From assembly GCA_016715075.1 (NCBI GenBank), contig JADKBK010000004.1, forward strand, positions 62,001-126,000: 64,000 nt of DNA, given 5' to 3'. Of this stretch, positions 9,270 through 17,818 are shown in pieces (positions within the stretch are counted from its first letter, which is position 1; each line of letters begins with the position of its first letter). The position numbers and the translations under genes were made by a program. Below the pieces are notes generated by a model. That model saw only the letters and a program-made list of their open reading frames with translations, was not told the origin of the DNA and did not search any database. The stretch is from Bacteroidales bacterium (GTDB taxonomy: Bacteria; Bacteroidota; Bacteroidia; Bacteroidales; VadinHA17).

Positions 9270-10427
9270 ATGATGAGAATAGGAATTGAAGCCCAGAGGA
9301 TTTTCAGGGAGAAGAAACATGGCATGGACATGGTTGCAGTCGAATTGATTCGCAACCTACAGTTGATTGATAAGGAAAATGAATATATCCTTTTTATTAA
9401 ACCCGACAAGGAATCCGACATGATTCAGGAAACCGGTAATTTCAGGATAGTTGAACTGGAAGGTGGATTTTATCCTTCATGGGAACAGATTTCTTTACCA
9501 AAAGCCGCCAGGAAACATGGTTGCCAGATCCTTCATTGTACAAGTAATACAGCACCTGTATTTACCTCAATCCCTCTGGTTGTTACACTGCATGATATTA
9601 TTTATATGGAAAGCAGTTATCTGAAAATACTTACCGGAAGCGGGACAGGATACCAGAGATTCGGAAATGCTTACAGGAGATTAGTCGTTCCGGGGATTAT
9701 CAGGAAGAGCCGGAAGATAATTACTGTCTCAGAGTTTGAGAGAAACAGGATTGCTAAATTCTTTGAAATTGAGAATGATACAAGGCTGACGGCCGTATAT
9801 AATGGTGTAAGTGAAAGATTCAGGCCGGTTAAAGATCAGGATGAATTAAAGCGTGTGAAGGATAAATACCAGCTGCCCGACAATTTTTTCTTTTTTCTTG
9901 GGAATACCGATCCGAAAAAGAATACCAGGGGTACCCTGAAAGCTTTTTCTGATTTTTTGAAATTGAAAGCAGGTGATTTTAAACTCGTAATGCTTGATTA
10001 TGACATGAAAGAGCTTGAAAAAATAGCAGATGAGATAGGTGACCATCAACTTATTGAGCGGATTATTTTAACAGGTTATGTAGTCAATACTGATCTTCCT
10101 GCAATATACAGTCAAAGTACAATATTCCTCTATCCCTCCCTGCGCGAAAGTTTCGGACTTCCCATGCTTGAGGCAATGGCATGTGGTGTACCCGTGATAA
10201 CATCCGATACTTCATCGATGCCTGAGGTGGCAGGAGATGCTGCATTTATAATAAATCCATTCAAGCCGGAAGAGATCACCTCGGCTATGAGCAGATTGGT
10301 AGAAGATACTGCCCTTAGATCAGAAATGATAGATAAAGGATTCAAACAGGCGGCCAGATTTTCATGGAAGTCGATGGCAGAGAATGTCCTGGAAATATAC
10401 CGTGAAGTGATAGGAATAAATAAATGA
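9270..10427 (+). CDS. glycosyltransferase family 4 (GT-B)
   Basis: A 385-residue cytoplasmic GT-B glycosyltransferase. The N-terminus MRIGIEAQRIFREKKHGM opens the acceptor domain. The C-terminal domain has GNTDPKKN and the donor-binding segment ESFGLPMLEAMACGVPVI with the E-x7-E pattern, which marks retaining GT4 enzymes such as mannosyl- or rhamnosyltransferases. The start could be either of two adjacent ATGs (9270 or 9273). The stop overlaps the next gene's ATG by ATGA, so it is coupled to the downstream GT2. The sugar transferred is not determinable. Confidence 0.88.
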   Translation: MMRIGIEAQRIFREKKHGMDMVAVELIRNLQLIDKENEYILFIKPDKESDMIQETGNFRIVELEGGFYPSWEQISLPKAARKHGCQILHCTSNTAPVFTSIPLVVTLHDIIYMESSYLKILTGSGTGYQRFGNAYRRLVVPGIIRKSRKIITVSEFERNRIAKFFEIENDTRLTAVYNGVSERFRPVKDQDELKRVKDKYQLPDNFFFFLGNTDPKKNTRGTLKAFSDFLKLKAGDFKLVMLDYDMKELEKIADEIGDHQLIERIILTGYVVNTDLPAIYSQSTIFLYPSLRESFGLPMLEAMACGVPVITSDTSSMPEVAGDAAFIINPFKPEEITSAMSRLVEDTALRSEMIDKGFKQAARFSWKSMAENVLEIYREVIGINK

Positions 10428-11626
10428 TATCCGATATGAATGTACTTAAAATAATCTTCTGGTTAATGCTTTTCCTGGTATTTTATACCTATCTGGGATA
10501 TGGATTAGTATTGTATATAATTGTCTTTATCAGGAGGATAACAGGTTTTCATAAGCCCTTTGCCCCGGATACCGGATATGAACCGGATGTTACTCTTTTC
10601 ATTGCAGCGTACAATGAAAAAGAATATGTCAGGGAAAAGATCAGGAATTCGCGGGAGCTTGACTATCCTGCAGATAAGCTTCATATAATGTGGGTCACAG
10701 ATGGCTCGGATGATGGTACTCCGGATGAACTGAGAAAATATGCCGGAGTTGAAGTTTTTCATCAGCAGGAGAGGCAAGGGAAAATTGGTGCGATGAACCG
10801 CGGGATGAAACTGGTCAAAACACCGGTTGTCGTCTTCTGTGATGCAAATACAATGCTCGGAAAAGAGTCAATCAGAAGAATTGTCAGTTTATTCAGTAAT
10901 CCTTCGGTAGGATGCGTTTCAGGAGAAAAACGGATATTCAATAAAGAAAAAGACAGTGCTGCAGGTTCAGGTGAAGGACTTTACTGGAAGTATGAATCAT
11001 TTTTGAAAAAACTGGATGCTGAACTATATTCTGTTGTCGGGGCTGCAGGAGAATTATTTGCCATCAGGACGGAATTATTCAGGGAAGTGGAACAGGATAC
11101 CCTGCTTGATGATTTCATTATCTCACTGAGAGTGGCACAGGAAGGATATACTATTCAGTATGATCCTGAAGCATTTGCCATGGAGACCTCCTCCGCAAAC
11201 GTCAGGGAAGAGCTCAAACGCAAGATCAGAATATCGGCCGGAGGGATTCAATCGGTTATAAGACTTAAATCTTTATTAAACATCTTTAAATACGGCAGAT
11301 TATCATTTCAGTATATCTCCCACAGGGTACTAAGATGGACACTAACCCCTCTGTGCCTGCTGCTTTTAATACCATCCGGATTTGTACTCGCCCACTATGA
11401 GGGAATTTTCGGTTTTGGACTCTACAGTTCACTCTTCTGGATGCAGATTATGTTTTATATTGCAGCATTGCTGGGCTGGTATCTTGAGAACAGAAGTATT
11501 AAGGTGAAGCTTCTTTTTGTTCCCTACTACTTTTTCATAATGAACCTTTCAGTATTTCTTGGACTGTTGCGTTTTGCAAGAAGATCACAGTCAGTAAACT
11601 GGGAACGGGCAAGGAGAAGTAACTGA
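10424..11626 (+). CDS. membrane glycosyltransferase family 2
   Basis: A 400-residue GT2 enzyme with an N-terminal membrane anchor (about residues 8-32), a catalytic domain opening with VTLFIAAYNEKEYV, the DxD-type motif CDANT and a later LLDDF segment, and three C-terminal membrane helices. It resembles cellulose-synthase-like inner-membrane transferases that extend a lipid-linked or secreted glycan. RKIRIS stands where processive enzymes carry QxxRW, so processivity is uncertain. It is the last gene of the first plus-strand glycan set and converges with the minus-strand zinc-ribbon gene 59 bp away. Confidence 0.87.
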   Translation: MISDMNVLKIIFWLMLFLVFYTYLGYGLVLYIIVFIRRITGFHKPFAPDTGYEPDVTLFIAAYNEKEYVREKIRNSRELDYPADKLHIMWVTDGSDDGTPDELRKYAGVEVFHQQERQGKIGAMNRGMKLVKTPVVVFCDANTMLGKESIRRIVSLFSNPSVGCVSGEKRIFNKEKDSAAGSGEGLYWKYESFLKKLDAELYSVVGAAGELFAIRTELFREVEQDTLLDDFIISLRVAQEGYTIQYDPEAFAMETSSANVREELKRKIRISAGGIQSVIRLKSLLNIFKYGRLSFQYISHRVLRWTLTPLCLLLLIPSGFVLAHYEGIFGFGLYSSLFWMQIMFYIAALLGWYLENRSIKVKLLFVPYYFFIMNLSVFLGLLRFARRSQSVNWERARRSN

Positions 11627-11685
11627 TTATTCTGAGAGTCAGATTTGGACAGGAAGGATTCAATGACTTAATTAAACCAGATGGC

Positions 11686-12099
11686 TTATCTGTTTTTTAC
11701 GCAGGCAAGGAGCAGCATTTCAAAATTAACATGACAGCCAAAACCCTTCATCAGTGTATCAAGTCTCCCGAGCATCTTGTCGACCTCAGCAGATCCCATG
11801 TAATCAATATTCCTGTGAACCTCAGATGCCGAATAGGTCTTCTCTTCGCATGTTAGCAAATAGGCGGCTAAAAGCCAGTATTTAATCGGAAGAGCAGAAC
11901 CTTCCAATGCAGTCCCGGTTTTTAAGTGTATCATTTCTTCGCACCTTATACATCTGAACTGATCCGTTCTGTCATCCCAAATGTGATATTTGCCTCCACA
12001 ATTGTTACATTCAAACCCGGCATGCTCCCTGATTCTCCTGAAATACTGGAAACATTCGTTGTCTCCGGAAAACCTTGTTATAAAGTTCAGTAAATGCAT
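11686..12099 (-). CDS. zinc-ribbon protein derived from an IS1595-type transposase N-terminus
   Basis: A 137-residue protein with the N-terminal architecture of IS1595/ISXO2 transposases and nothing after it. The parts are FITRFSGDNECFQYFRRIR, a zinc ribbon with Cys31, Cys34, Cys50 and Cys53, and the segment TGTALEGSALPIKYWLLAAY. A short predicted helical region ends in MLGRLDTL. The DDE catalytic domain that normally follows (about 150 residues) is absent, and no terminal inverted repeats were seen nearby. The protein is therefore not a working transposase. A paralogue at 12969-13388 has the same length, domain limits and cysteine spacing, which argues for a maintained DNA-binding or regulatory protein, not decay. 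It lies 199 bp from, and divergent to, the response regulator. Confidence 0.78.
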   Translation of the reverse strand: MHLLNFITRFSGDNECFQYFRRIREHAGFECNNCGGKYHIWDDRTDQFRCIRCEEMIHLKTGTALEGSALPIKYWLLAAYLLTCEEKTYSASEVHRNIDYMGSAEVDKMLGRLDTLMKGFGCHVNFEMLLLACVKNR

Positions 12100-12266
12100 A
12101 ATTTTCTATCTCCTATATTTGAGACAAATCTATACCAGATAAGAACGAACATCAATAGGTGAAATTCCTAAACTGCAGGTCAGAATGTCTGATTTTTTGA
12201 CTTCATTGAATCCAATCCCAGTTTAAAGAATAACAGTTCATTAGATCGGGGATATAAGAAAAATTA

Positions 12267-12274
12267 TATCTTTG
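12267..12274 (+). promoter_or_regulatory. -7 promoter element for the response regulator
   Basis: TATCTTTG matches the Bacteroidota -7 consensus TAnnTTTG and lies 25 bp upstream of the response-regulator ATG at 12299. An AAAAGGA ribosome-binding-like stretch sits between the two. A convincing -33 TTG was not found at the usual distance. The same octamer recurs before two other genes in this window. Confidence 0.45.
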
Positions 12275-12298
12275 TTATATAGTAAAAGGAACCCTCTT

Positions 12299-12961
12299 AT
12301 GCCGATAAAAATTATTATCGCTGATGATAATCGATTATTAAGCGAATTACTAGCCGGAAACCTTGTTGACGCGAGAGATATTGAGGTTGTCGCCGTAGTG
12401 GAGAATGGCAGGGAAGCTGTAAACAAAGCTAATGAAATGAATCCCGACATTATATTAATGGATATTGACATGCCTGTTCTGGATGGAGTGGAAGCCACAA
12501 CACAGCTGGTGAGAGATTTGCCAGGCATCAGGGTTATAGCACTCACCGGCCATTCCAAAAATCAATATATCAAAAAAATGCTGGAAGCCGGTGCATCAGG
12601 CTATCTTAATAAGAACTGCGGTTTTGAAGAATTAGTAAAGGCTATCCATACTGTATATTCAGGCAATAAATATCTCAGTGAGGAAATTACTGATATTGTT
12701 ATCAAGGATTACCTGGAAAAAGATGTAGTTGTTCATGGATCTGATTCTGAATTATCTGAAAGGGAGACTGAAATACTTAAGCTTATTGTTGACGGAATTC
12801 CAGTCAGTGCAATTGCAGATCGTCTTTTTGTCAGCGTAAAAACTGTTAATACCCACAGGCAGAACATCCTTGAGAAATTAAATCTTAAGTCGACAGCCGA
12901 TCTGGTTAAATATGCTCTTATAAAGGGAATAATCTCCCTCGATCAGGAGGAGAGGATTTAA
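12299..12961 (+). CDS. NarL/LuxR-family response regulator
   Basis: A 220-residue two-domain regulator. The receiver domain begins IKIIIADDNR and has the phosphoacceptor Asp in ILMDIDMP, then ALTGHS and the conserved Lys in GYLNKNC. The C-terminal LuxR helix-turn-helix runs from LSERETEILKL to KTVNTHRQNILEKL. Such proteins bind DNA as dimers after phosphorylation. ATG 12299 is preferred over an upstream TTG because the receiver fold starts at once and AAAAGGA is well placed. No histidine kinase is seen in the window, so the partner is elsewhere. The gene sits between two paralogous zinc-ribbon genes and converges with the second at a gap of 7 bp. Targets might include the adhesin/type IX genes nearby, but this is inference. 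Confidence 0.93.
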   Translation: MPIKIIIADDNRLLSELLAGNLVDARDIEVVAVVENGREAVNKANEMNPDIILMDIDMPVLDGVEATTQLVRDLPGIRVIALTGHSKNQYIKKMLEAGASGYLNKNCGFEELVKAIHTVYSGNKYLSEEITDIVIKDYLEKDVVVHGSDSELSERETEILKLIVDGIPVSAIADRLFVSVKTVNTHRQNILEKLNLKSTADLVKYALIKGIISLDQEERI

Positions 12962-12968
12962 ATTCCTG

Positions 12969-13388
12969 TTATTTAATTATGTTTTTTGCACAGGCAAAGA
13001 GCAGGGAATCGAAATTTTTTCTGTTTTCAGCATTTGCTCCCGCCAGACGCAATTTCTCAAGCATCTCTTTTACAGGTTCACTGTCCTTGTAACCAACTTT
13101 CCTGAGTATATCAGATTCTGTGAATATCTGTTTTTCAGATGTCATCAAATGAATGGAGATAAACCAGCTTTTCATCGGGAGATTGGAGTTTTCCATCAGA
13201 GTGCCACTTTGAATATCTGTTCTGGCTTCACAATTTAAACATTCAAACTTATGCCTCCTGTAAAGCCATTTGTGTTCATTACCGCCGCATTCGCTGCAAG
13301 TAATGCCTGCCAGTTTCCTGATTTCGGCAAAGTAAAGGATGCATTCCTTCTCTCCCGGGAATCTCTCTATAAAGTCCATTAAATGCAT
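12969..13388 (-). CDS. zinc-ribbon protein derived from an IS1595-type transposase N-terminus, second copy
   Basis: A 139-residue paralogue of the protein at 11686-12099. The alignment is collinear: both start MHL, both have FxxRFxGxxEC, and both place four cysteines at residues 31, 34, 50 and 53. Both carry the (T/S)GT...LP(I/M)K(Y/S)W segment, here SGTLMENSNLPMKSWF. Overall identity is moderate, so this is not a recent duplication. It too ends before any DDE domain, with MLEKLRL followed by a short tail. It is convergent with the response regulator, with 7 bp between the stop codons. A role as a small DNA-binding regulator is inferred from architecture and position. Confidence 0.77.
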   Translation of the reverse strand: MHLMDFIERFPGEKECILYFAEIRKLAGITCSECGGNEHKWLYRRHKFECLNCEARTDIQSGTLMENSNLPMKSWFISIHLMTSEKQIFTESDILRKVGYKDSEPVKEMLEKLRLAGANAENRKNFDSLLFACAKNIIK

Positions 13389-14018
13389 AATACTTTATTT
13401 AGTTTTGAACTGCAAAAATATGACGGATAATGTTCTTTAGAAGTCAGTCAAACACTGAATCAGTAGGTGCTGATTTCTGATTTTAAAGGTTCAGAAAGCT
13501 TAGACAAGCAGAAATGGCATATTGAAATTGACAGCAGAAGGGTAAGGCTGGATATTTGTGGAGCAATCCCCCAAATTGCGCTTATCGCCTGCGATAAGAA
13601 TTAGCTGATAAACCTATGGTATGGATAGGAATGGTTTTAGTGGAAATTTAACCTGTCAGGATTCAAACCAGAATACGGTTTATTTCACGGATTTTAACGC
13701 TTATGTACGAATTTTGCCAGTTGGTCAAATAAAAGAGGAGTTTATCCAAAAAACCCTTAATTTAGTACCCTGAAGCAATGTTTGAAGACACCTCCGCTTT
13801 GTCTTGATAGTTGTGACTGACGTTGCGGAAGCTTTAATCATGGTTTTATTAATTTGTCCTAATTAAAGCCTTCAGGAAATTTATATGAAAAAATTAATTA
13901 AATTGTAGGTTAAAAAAGAACTCATTTTTTAAGATATTATTACTTATAGATTTGTATAACATTCTTTTGTTGCCATTTCAAATAAGGTGGCAAGCAGATG
14001 AATAATTCCAGAAAATAA
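13389..14018. other. 630-bp gene-free region upstream of the adhesin
   Basis: No convincing gene on either strand. It contains a perfect small hairpin at 13581-13598 (CTTATCG / CGATAAG, 4-base loop). An imperfect inverted repeat lies at 13828-13838 and 13862-13873. A -7-like TAGATTTG at 13947-13954 could serve the adhesin gene at 14019, leaving a leader of about 60 bases. No matching -33 box was seen. The region probably holds the control sequences for the adhesin/PorP/OmpA group and the promoter of the minus-strand zinc-ribbon gene. Confidence 0.5.
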
Positions 14019-17000
14019 ATGAAAATGAAAAAAGAGGCTTTTATTCTGATATTAATCCTGAGTTTTTTTTCAGGCAAAATTATGGCACAGTGTATTGGGA
14101 CGGTAACAGCAAGTATAAGCGGTGGTACAACTCCCATTTGTATCAATACCTCTCCCGGTCTGCTTACTGCCACAGGAGGCGGTCAGTCTGATCCATATAT
14201 TTATTTGTGGTACAAGAATGATGTTTCCACTGGTATAACCACCCAAACCTATAATCCTGGCAACCTGGCTGCAACTTCGACATTTTATTGTACAATTGGC
14301 ACGGCAACCTGTGACCCTGTTAAATCAAACGTAATAACCATAACTGTGGCTGGCATACCGTCGGCTCCAGTAATTAATGGCATTACACAACCAACATGTA
14401 ATATTTCGGTTGGAAGTGTTGCTTTAAGCGGCTTGCCAACTCCTAATGACTGGACAATAACTATATCTCCCGGTGGAGGAACAACTACCGGTAGCGGAGC
14501 AACAACTACAATTAATAACCTTTCAACGGGTACTTATAAATTCACAGTTACCAATTATGCAGGATGTGTATCTCCCTTTTCGGCTGATGCAGTAATTCAG
14601 ACTCAGCCTCAGACCCCTGCAGCTCCGGTTGTTGGAACTATTACAGCACCAACATGCACAGTAGCAACAGGAAGCGTGGTGCTGAACGGTCTTCCTACTC
14701 CGGGTACCTGGACTTTAACGAGGCTTCCTAATATAAATACACCAGGAAGCGGTGCAAGTACAACTATTTCAGGTCTGGCAACAGGAGTCTATTTTTATAC
14801 TGTGACAAATCAGGCAGGATGTACATCAATTCCTTCCTCTGATGTGACAATACCTGCTCAGCCTTCATTACCTTCTGCTCCGGTAGTAGGTACAATCACT
14901 CAGCCAACCTGCTCGGTCACTACAGGTAGTGTAGCTTTAAGCGGCCTGCCCTCATCCGGTGCATGGACCGTCACGCTGAGTCCCGGCGGCAGGACTGTTC
15001 CGGGAAGCGGCACATCCACTACAATTTCCGCAATAGCTGCCGGTACATATACATTTACAGTGACTGCGGCCAATACATGTACTTCAGTTCCATCCGGCAG
15101 TGCAACTATCAATCCACAGCCATCCACACCCGCCCCTCCCCAGATAGGAACGATTACTCAGCCTACCTGTGCAGTAGCAACCGGAAGTGTAGTGCTGAAC
15201 TCCTTACCGGCAGGTTCATGGGTGGTAACCCGTAATCCCGGCGCCGTTACAACTTCAGGGTCCACTGCAAGTGCAACTATTTCGGGCTTAGACCCCGGCA
15301 GTTATACTTTTACTGTAACCAACTCTGCAGGATGTACATCAGGTATCTCTTCATCCGTTACAATTAATGCACAGCCGGCATCTCCTGCCGAGCCGGTTTA
15401 TGGAACAGATTGTACGCTCGGCTTTAATCATGCTGTAATAACAATTACCAGCCCGGTCGGTGTCGGATATGAGTATAGCCTTGATGCGGGTCCATATCAG
15501 ACAAGTACAGTTTTTTCAAATGTGGCTAATGGCAACCATTTTTTGTCCGCCAGGAATATTCAGGGATGTACCACTAATGGCAGTATTTTCGCAGTATCAT
15601 GCGGTTGTATAAATCCACCGCTTCTGACACTTAGCTCCGATGCAGGCAATACATGCGGCATAGCACCAGTAACAGTAGCGGGAAATACATTTGGCGGAAG
15701 TTCAACCAGTGTCACAATAACCGAAAATGGAGCAGGATCAGTAACCCCTGCATCAGCTACAGTATCACCTTTTTCATTTACATATACTCCGGCAGCAGGC
15801 GACAGAGGCAGGACTGTAATAATAACAGTTACCACCAATAATCCACTTGGATCACCATGTACCGCTGCAGTAGCTACATATACTCTGGCAGTTAATGCAG
15901 TGCCATCTGCACCCTCTGTTGGAACCATAACTAACCTGACCTGTACAGTTGTAACAGGAAGTGTTGTCCTTTATGGTCTGCCTTCGACCGGAACCTGGAC
16001 GCTTACTCGATCCCCTGATGCAGTTATAACAAATGGGACAGGTACCACTACGACTGTGACCGGATTGCCTGCAGGTACATTTAATTTTACCGTAACGAGC
16101 GAGGAAGGATGCATTTCACCCCAGTCAGCTGATGTGGTCATTACTCCTCAGCCGGATTCACCCTCAGCACCTGTGATAGGTGCAATCACTCATCCAACAT
16201 GTGCAACTTCTACAGGAAGTGTAGTCCTGAGTGGGCTGCCTGCTACAGGCAACTGGATACTGACACGTTTACCGGGAGGAACAACCAGAACAGGGACAGG
16301 TTCGACTTACACAGTTACAACTATTCCGGGAGGAACATATACATATACCGTAACCAATGCTGCCGGTTGTACATCCGGACAATCTGAGAGTTTTGTGATA
16401 CACGATCAGCCCGGAACCCCAACAGCTCCGTCAGTTGGTGCCATCACCCCTCCAACATGTACACTTGCCACCGGAAGTGTTAACCTGGTAGGACTGCCTG
16501 CCACAGGAACATGGACACTTACCCGTTATTCAGGTGGCATAGTGACCAATGGGGAAGGAACAAGCCATATTGTTGATCAGATACCCTCCGGAACTTATAA
16601 TTTCACAGTCGCCAATTCCGCAGGATGCGTCTCTATACCATCCGCTAATGTTATCATACCGGCACAGCCCCGCACACCTTCAGCTCCTGTTGTTGGGACA
16701 ATAACCCAACCGACACTTGCAGTTCCTACAGGAAGTGTTGCACTGAGCGGTTTGCCCACTCCGGGTGCCTGGATAATCACCCGTTTGCCAGATGAGGCCA
16801 CAACAGCCGGTTCCGGAGTTAATTTTACAGTTTCAGGACTTGCAGGAGGATTGTATTATTTTACTGCTACCAACTCGGTGGGTTGTCAGTCAGATTCATC
16901 TGCTCAGGTAATAATATCTACACCGGGTAAACCTGATCTGATAATTACTGACCCGCCGGCAGTATGCTCCCCCGACAAAGTTGATTTAACCGATCCTTTA

Positions 17001-17678
17001 ATTACCGAAGGGTCGACGACTGGTTTAACATTTACTTACTGGACTGATGCGGAAGCCACAGAGGCATATGCTACTCCGGAGGCAGCTGATACTGGTACTT
17101 ATTATATCAAAGGGACTACTGTTTCAGGATATTTCGATATTAAGCCGGTGAAGGCTTCAATAGACCAGATGCCGGTATCAAATGGAGGACCTGATCAGAA
17201 TCTTGCCTTCCAATTCAGTACTACTCTCGCTGCAATACTTGGAGAGGCTGAGACAGGAGCATGGTGGGTTGATTCAGGAACTGGGATAATAGCTGATACA
17301 ACAAGCGCAACAAGTACAATAAGCAACCTCTCTTCCGGAAAGAATATTCTCCTCTGGATAGTTTCAAAGGGAGTATGCCCGGCTGATACAGACAAAGTGG
17401 TAATTAATGTCGGAGATCTGATCATCCCAACATTAATTACTCCAAATGGTGATCCGAAAAACGAATACTTCGTAATATTGGGATTAGAAACTCTTGGAAA
17501 AACTGAGCTGACAATTTTTGACAGAAGAGGAGCCCAGGTTTTCAAAAAGAGTAATTATGACAATAAGTGGAACGGAGTAGACTATAACGAAAATCCACTG
17601 CCAAATGATACTTATTTCTATCAGATAAAATCTGCTGGCGGAAAAGTATTAAGCGGATATGTTGTTATACGAAGGTAG
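14019..17678 (+). CDS. repeat-rich surface adhesin with gliding-motility C-terminal domain (type IX secretion cargo)
   Basis: A 1219-residue secreted protein. Residues 1-24 form a signal peptide (MKMKKEAFILILILSFFSG, cleavage near MAQ). Eight canonical repeats of about 85 residues follow, in two blocks of four separated by divergent domains. They are SprB-like, with a PTC near the start and an AGC near the end of most units and PQP/PSAP linkers. The C-terminus (LITPNGDPKNEYF, FDRRGAQVF, GVVxxR-like end) is a gliding-motility-associated C-terminal domain (CHU_C type), the sorting signal for type B type IX cargo. The next gene is a PorP/SprF protein, the usual partner of such cargo. It probably acts as a cell-surface adhesin. 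The ligand is unknown. Confidence 0.9.
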   Translation: MKMKKEAFILILILSFFSGKIMAQCIGTVTASISGGTTPICINTSPGLLTATGGGQSDPYIYLWYKNDVSTGITTQTYNPGNLAATSTFYCTIGTATCDPVKSNVITITVAGIPSAPVINGITQPTCNISVGSVALSGLPTPNDWTITISPGGGTTTGSGATTTINNLSTGTYKFTVTNYAGCVSPFSADAVIQTQPQTPAAPVVGTITAPTCTVATGSVVLNGLPTPGTWTLTRLPNINTPGSGASTTISGLATGVYFYTVTNQAGCTSIPSSDVTIPAQPSLPSAPVVGTITQPTCSVTTGSVALSGLPSSGAWTVTLSPGGRTVPGSGTSTTISAIAAGTYTFTVTAANTCTSVPSGSATINPQPSTPAPPQIGTITQPTCAVATGSVVLNSLPAGSWVVTRNPGAVTTSGSTASATISGLDPGSYTFTVTNSAGCTSGISSSVTINAQPASPAEPVYGTDCTLGFNHAVITITSPVGVGYEYSLDAGPYQTSTVFSNVANGNHFLSARNIQGCTTNGSIFAVSCGCINPPLLTLSSDAGNTCGIAPVTVAGNTFGGSSTSVTITENGAGSVTPASATVSPFSFTYTPAAGDRGRTVIITVTTNNPLGSPCTAAVATYTLAVNAVPSAPSVGTITNLTCTVVTGSVVLYGLPSTGTWTLTRSPDAVITNGTGTTTTVTGLPAGTFNFTVTSEEGCISPQSADVVITPQPDSPSAPVIGAITHPTCATSTGSVVLSGLPATGNWILTRLPGGTTRTGTGSTYTVTTIPGGTYTYTVTNAAGCTSGQSESFVIHDQPGTPTAPSVGAITPPTCTLATGSVNLVGLPATGTWTLTRYSGGIVTNGEGTSHIVDQIPSGTYNFTVANSAGCVSIPSANVIIPAQPRTPSAPVVGTITQPTLAVPTGSVALSGLPTPGAWIITRLPDEATTAGSGVNFTVSGLAGGLYYFTATNSVGCQSDSSAQVIISTPGKPDLIITDPPAVCSPDKVDLTDPLITEGSTTGLTFTYWTDAEATEAYATPEAADTGTYYIKGTTVSGYFDIKPVKASIDQMPVSNGGPDQNLAFQFSTTLAAILGEAETGAWWVDSGTGIIADTTSATSTISNLSSGKNILLWIVSKGVCPADTDKVVINVGDLIIPTLITPNGDPKNEYFVILGLETLGKTELTIFDRRGAQVFKKSNYDNKWNGVDYNENPLPNDTYFYQIKSAGGKVLSGYVVIRR
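14361..16930 (+). repeat. eight SprB-like coding repeats of 255-258 bp in two blocks
   Basis: Repeat starts fall near 14361, 14619, 14874 and 15130, then 15910, 16165, 16423 and 16681. Units share GTITQPTC, TGSVxLxGLP, TWTLTR, GTYTFTVTN and AGC. The middle stretch 15385-15905 encodes two unrelated or divergent domains. The last repeat has Leu where the first Cys is expected (PTL for PTC), so it cannot form the probable intra-repeat disulfide. DNA identity between units is moderate, so the array is not a recent expansion. Confidence 0.85.
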
Positions 17679-17818
17679 ATTTAAATGACAATCTTGAAAT
17701 ACCGGTAATCTGTTAGCTAAAATTATAATTCAAGTGTCTGACAACTTAATTCTATGCATACTTGTTTTATACAGATAACCAATAAAAATTAAGGCAGTAA
17801 AATACAAAAACAATAATA

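Noticed and set aside
11686..13388. An active insertion sequence
   Set aside because: No DDE domain, terminal inverted repeats or target duplication were found, and the two genes are diverged paralogues.
15560..15928. Antisense ORF within the adhesin repeats
   Set aside because: Open antisense frames here, and those opposite the FISUMP repeats, follow from repeated codon bias and have no independent start context.
14361..16930. CRISPR-like direct repeats
   Set aside because: The period is about 256 bp, all coding, with no unique spacers or cas genes.
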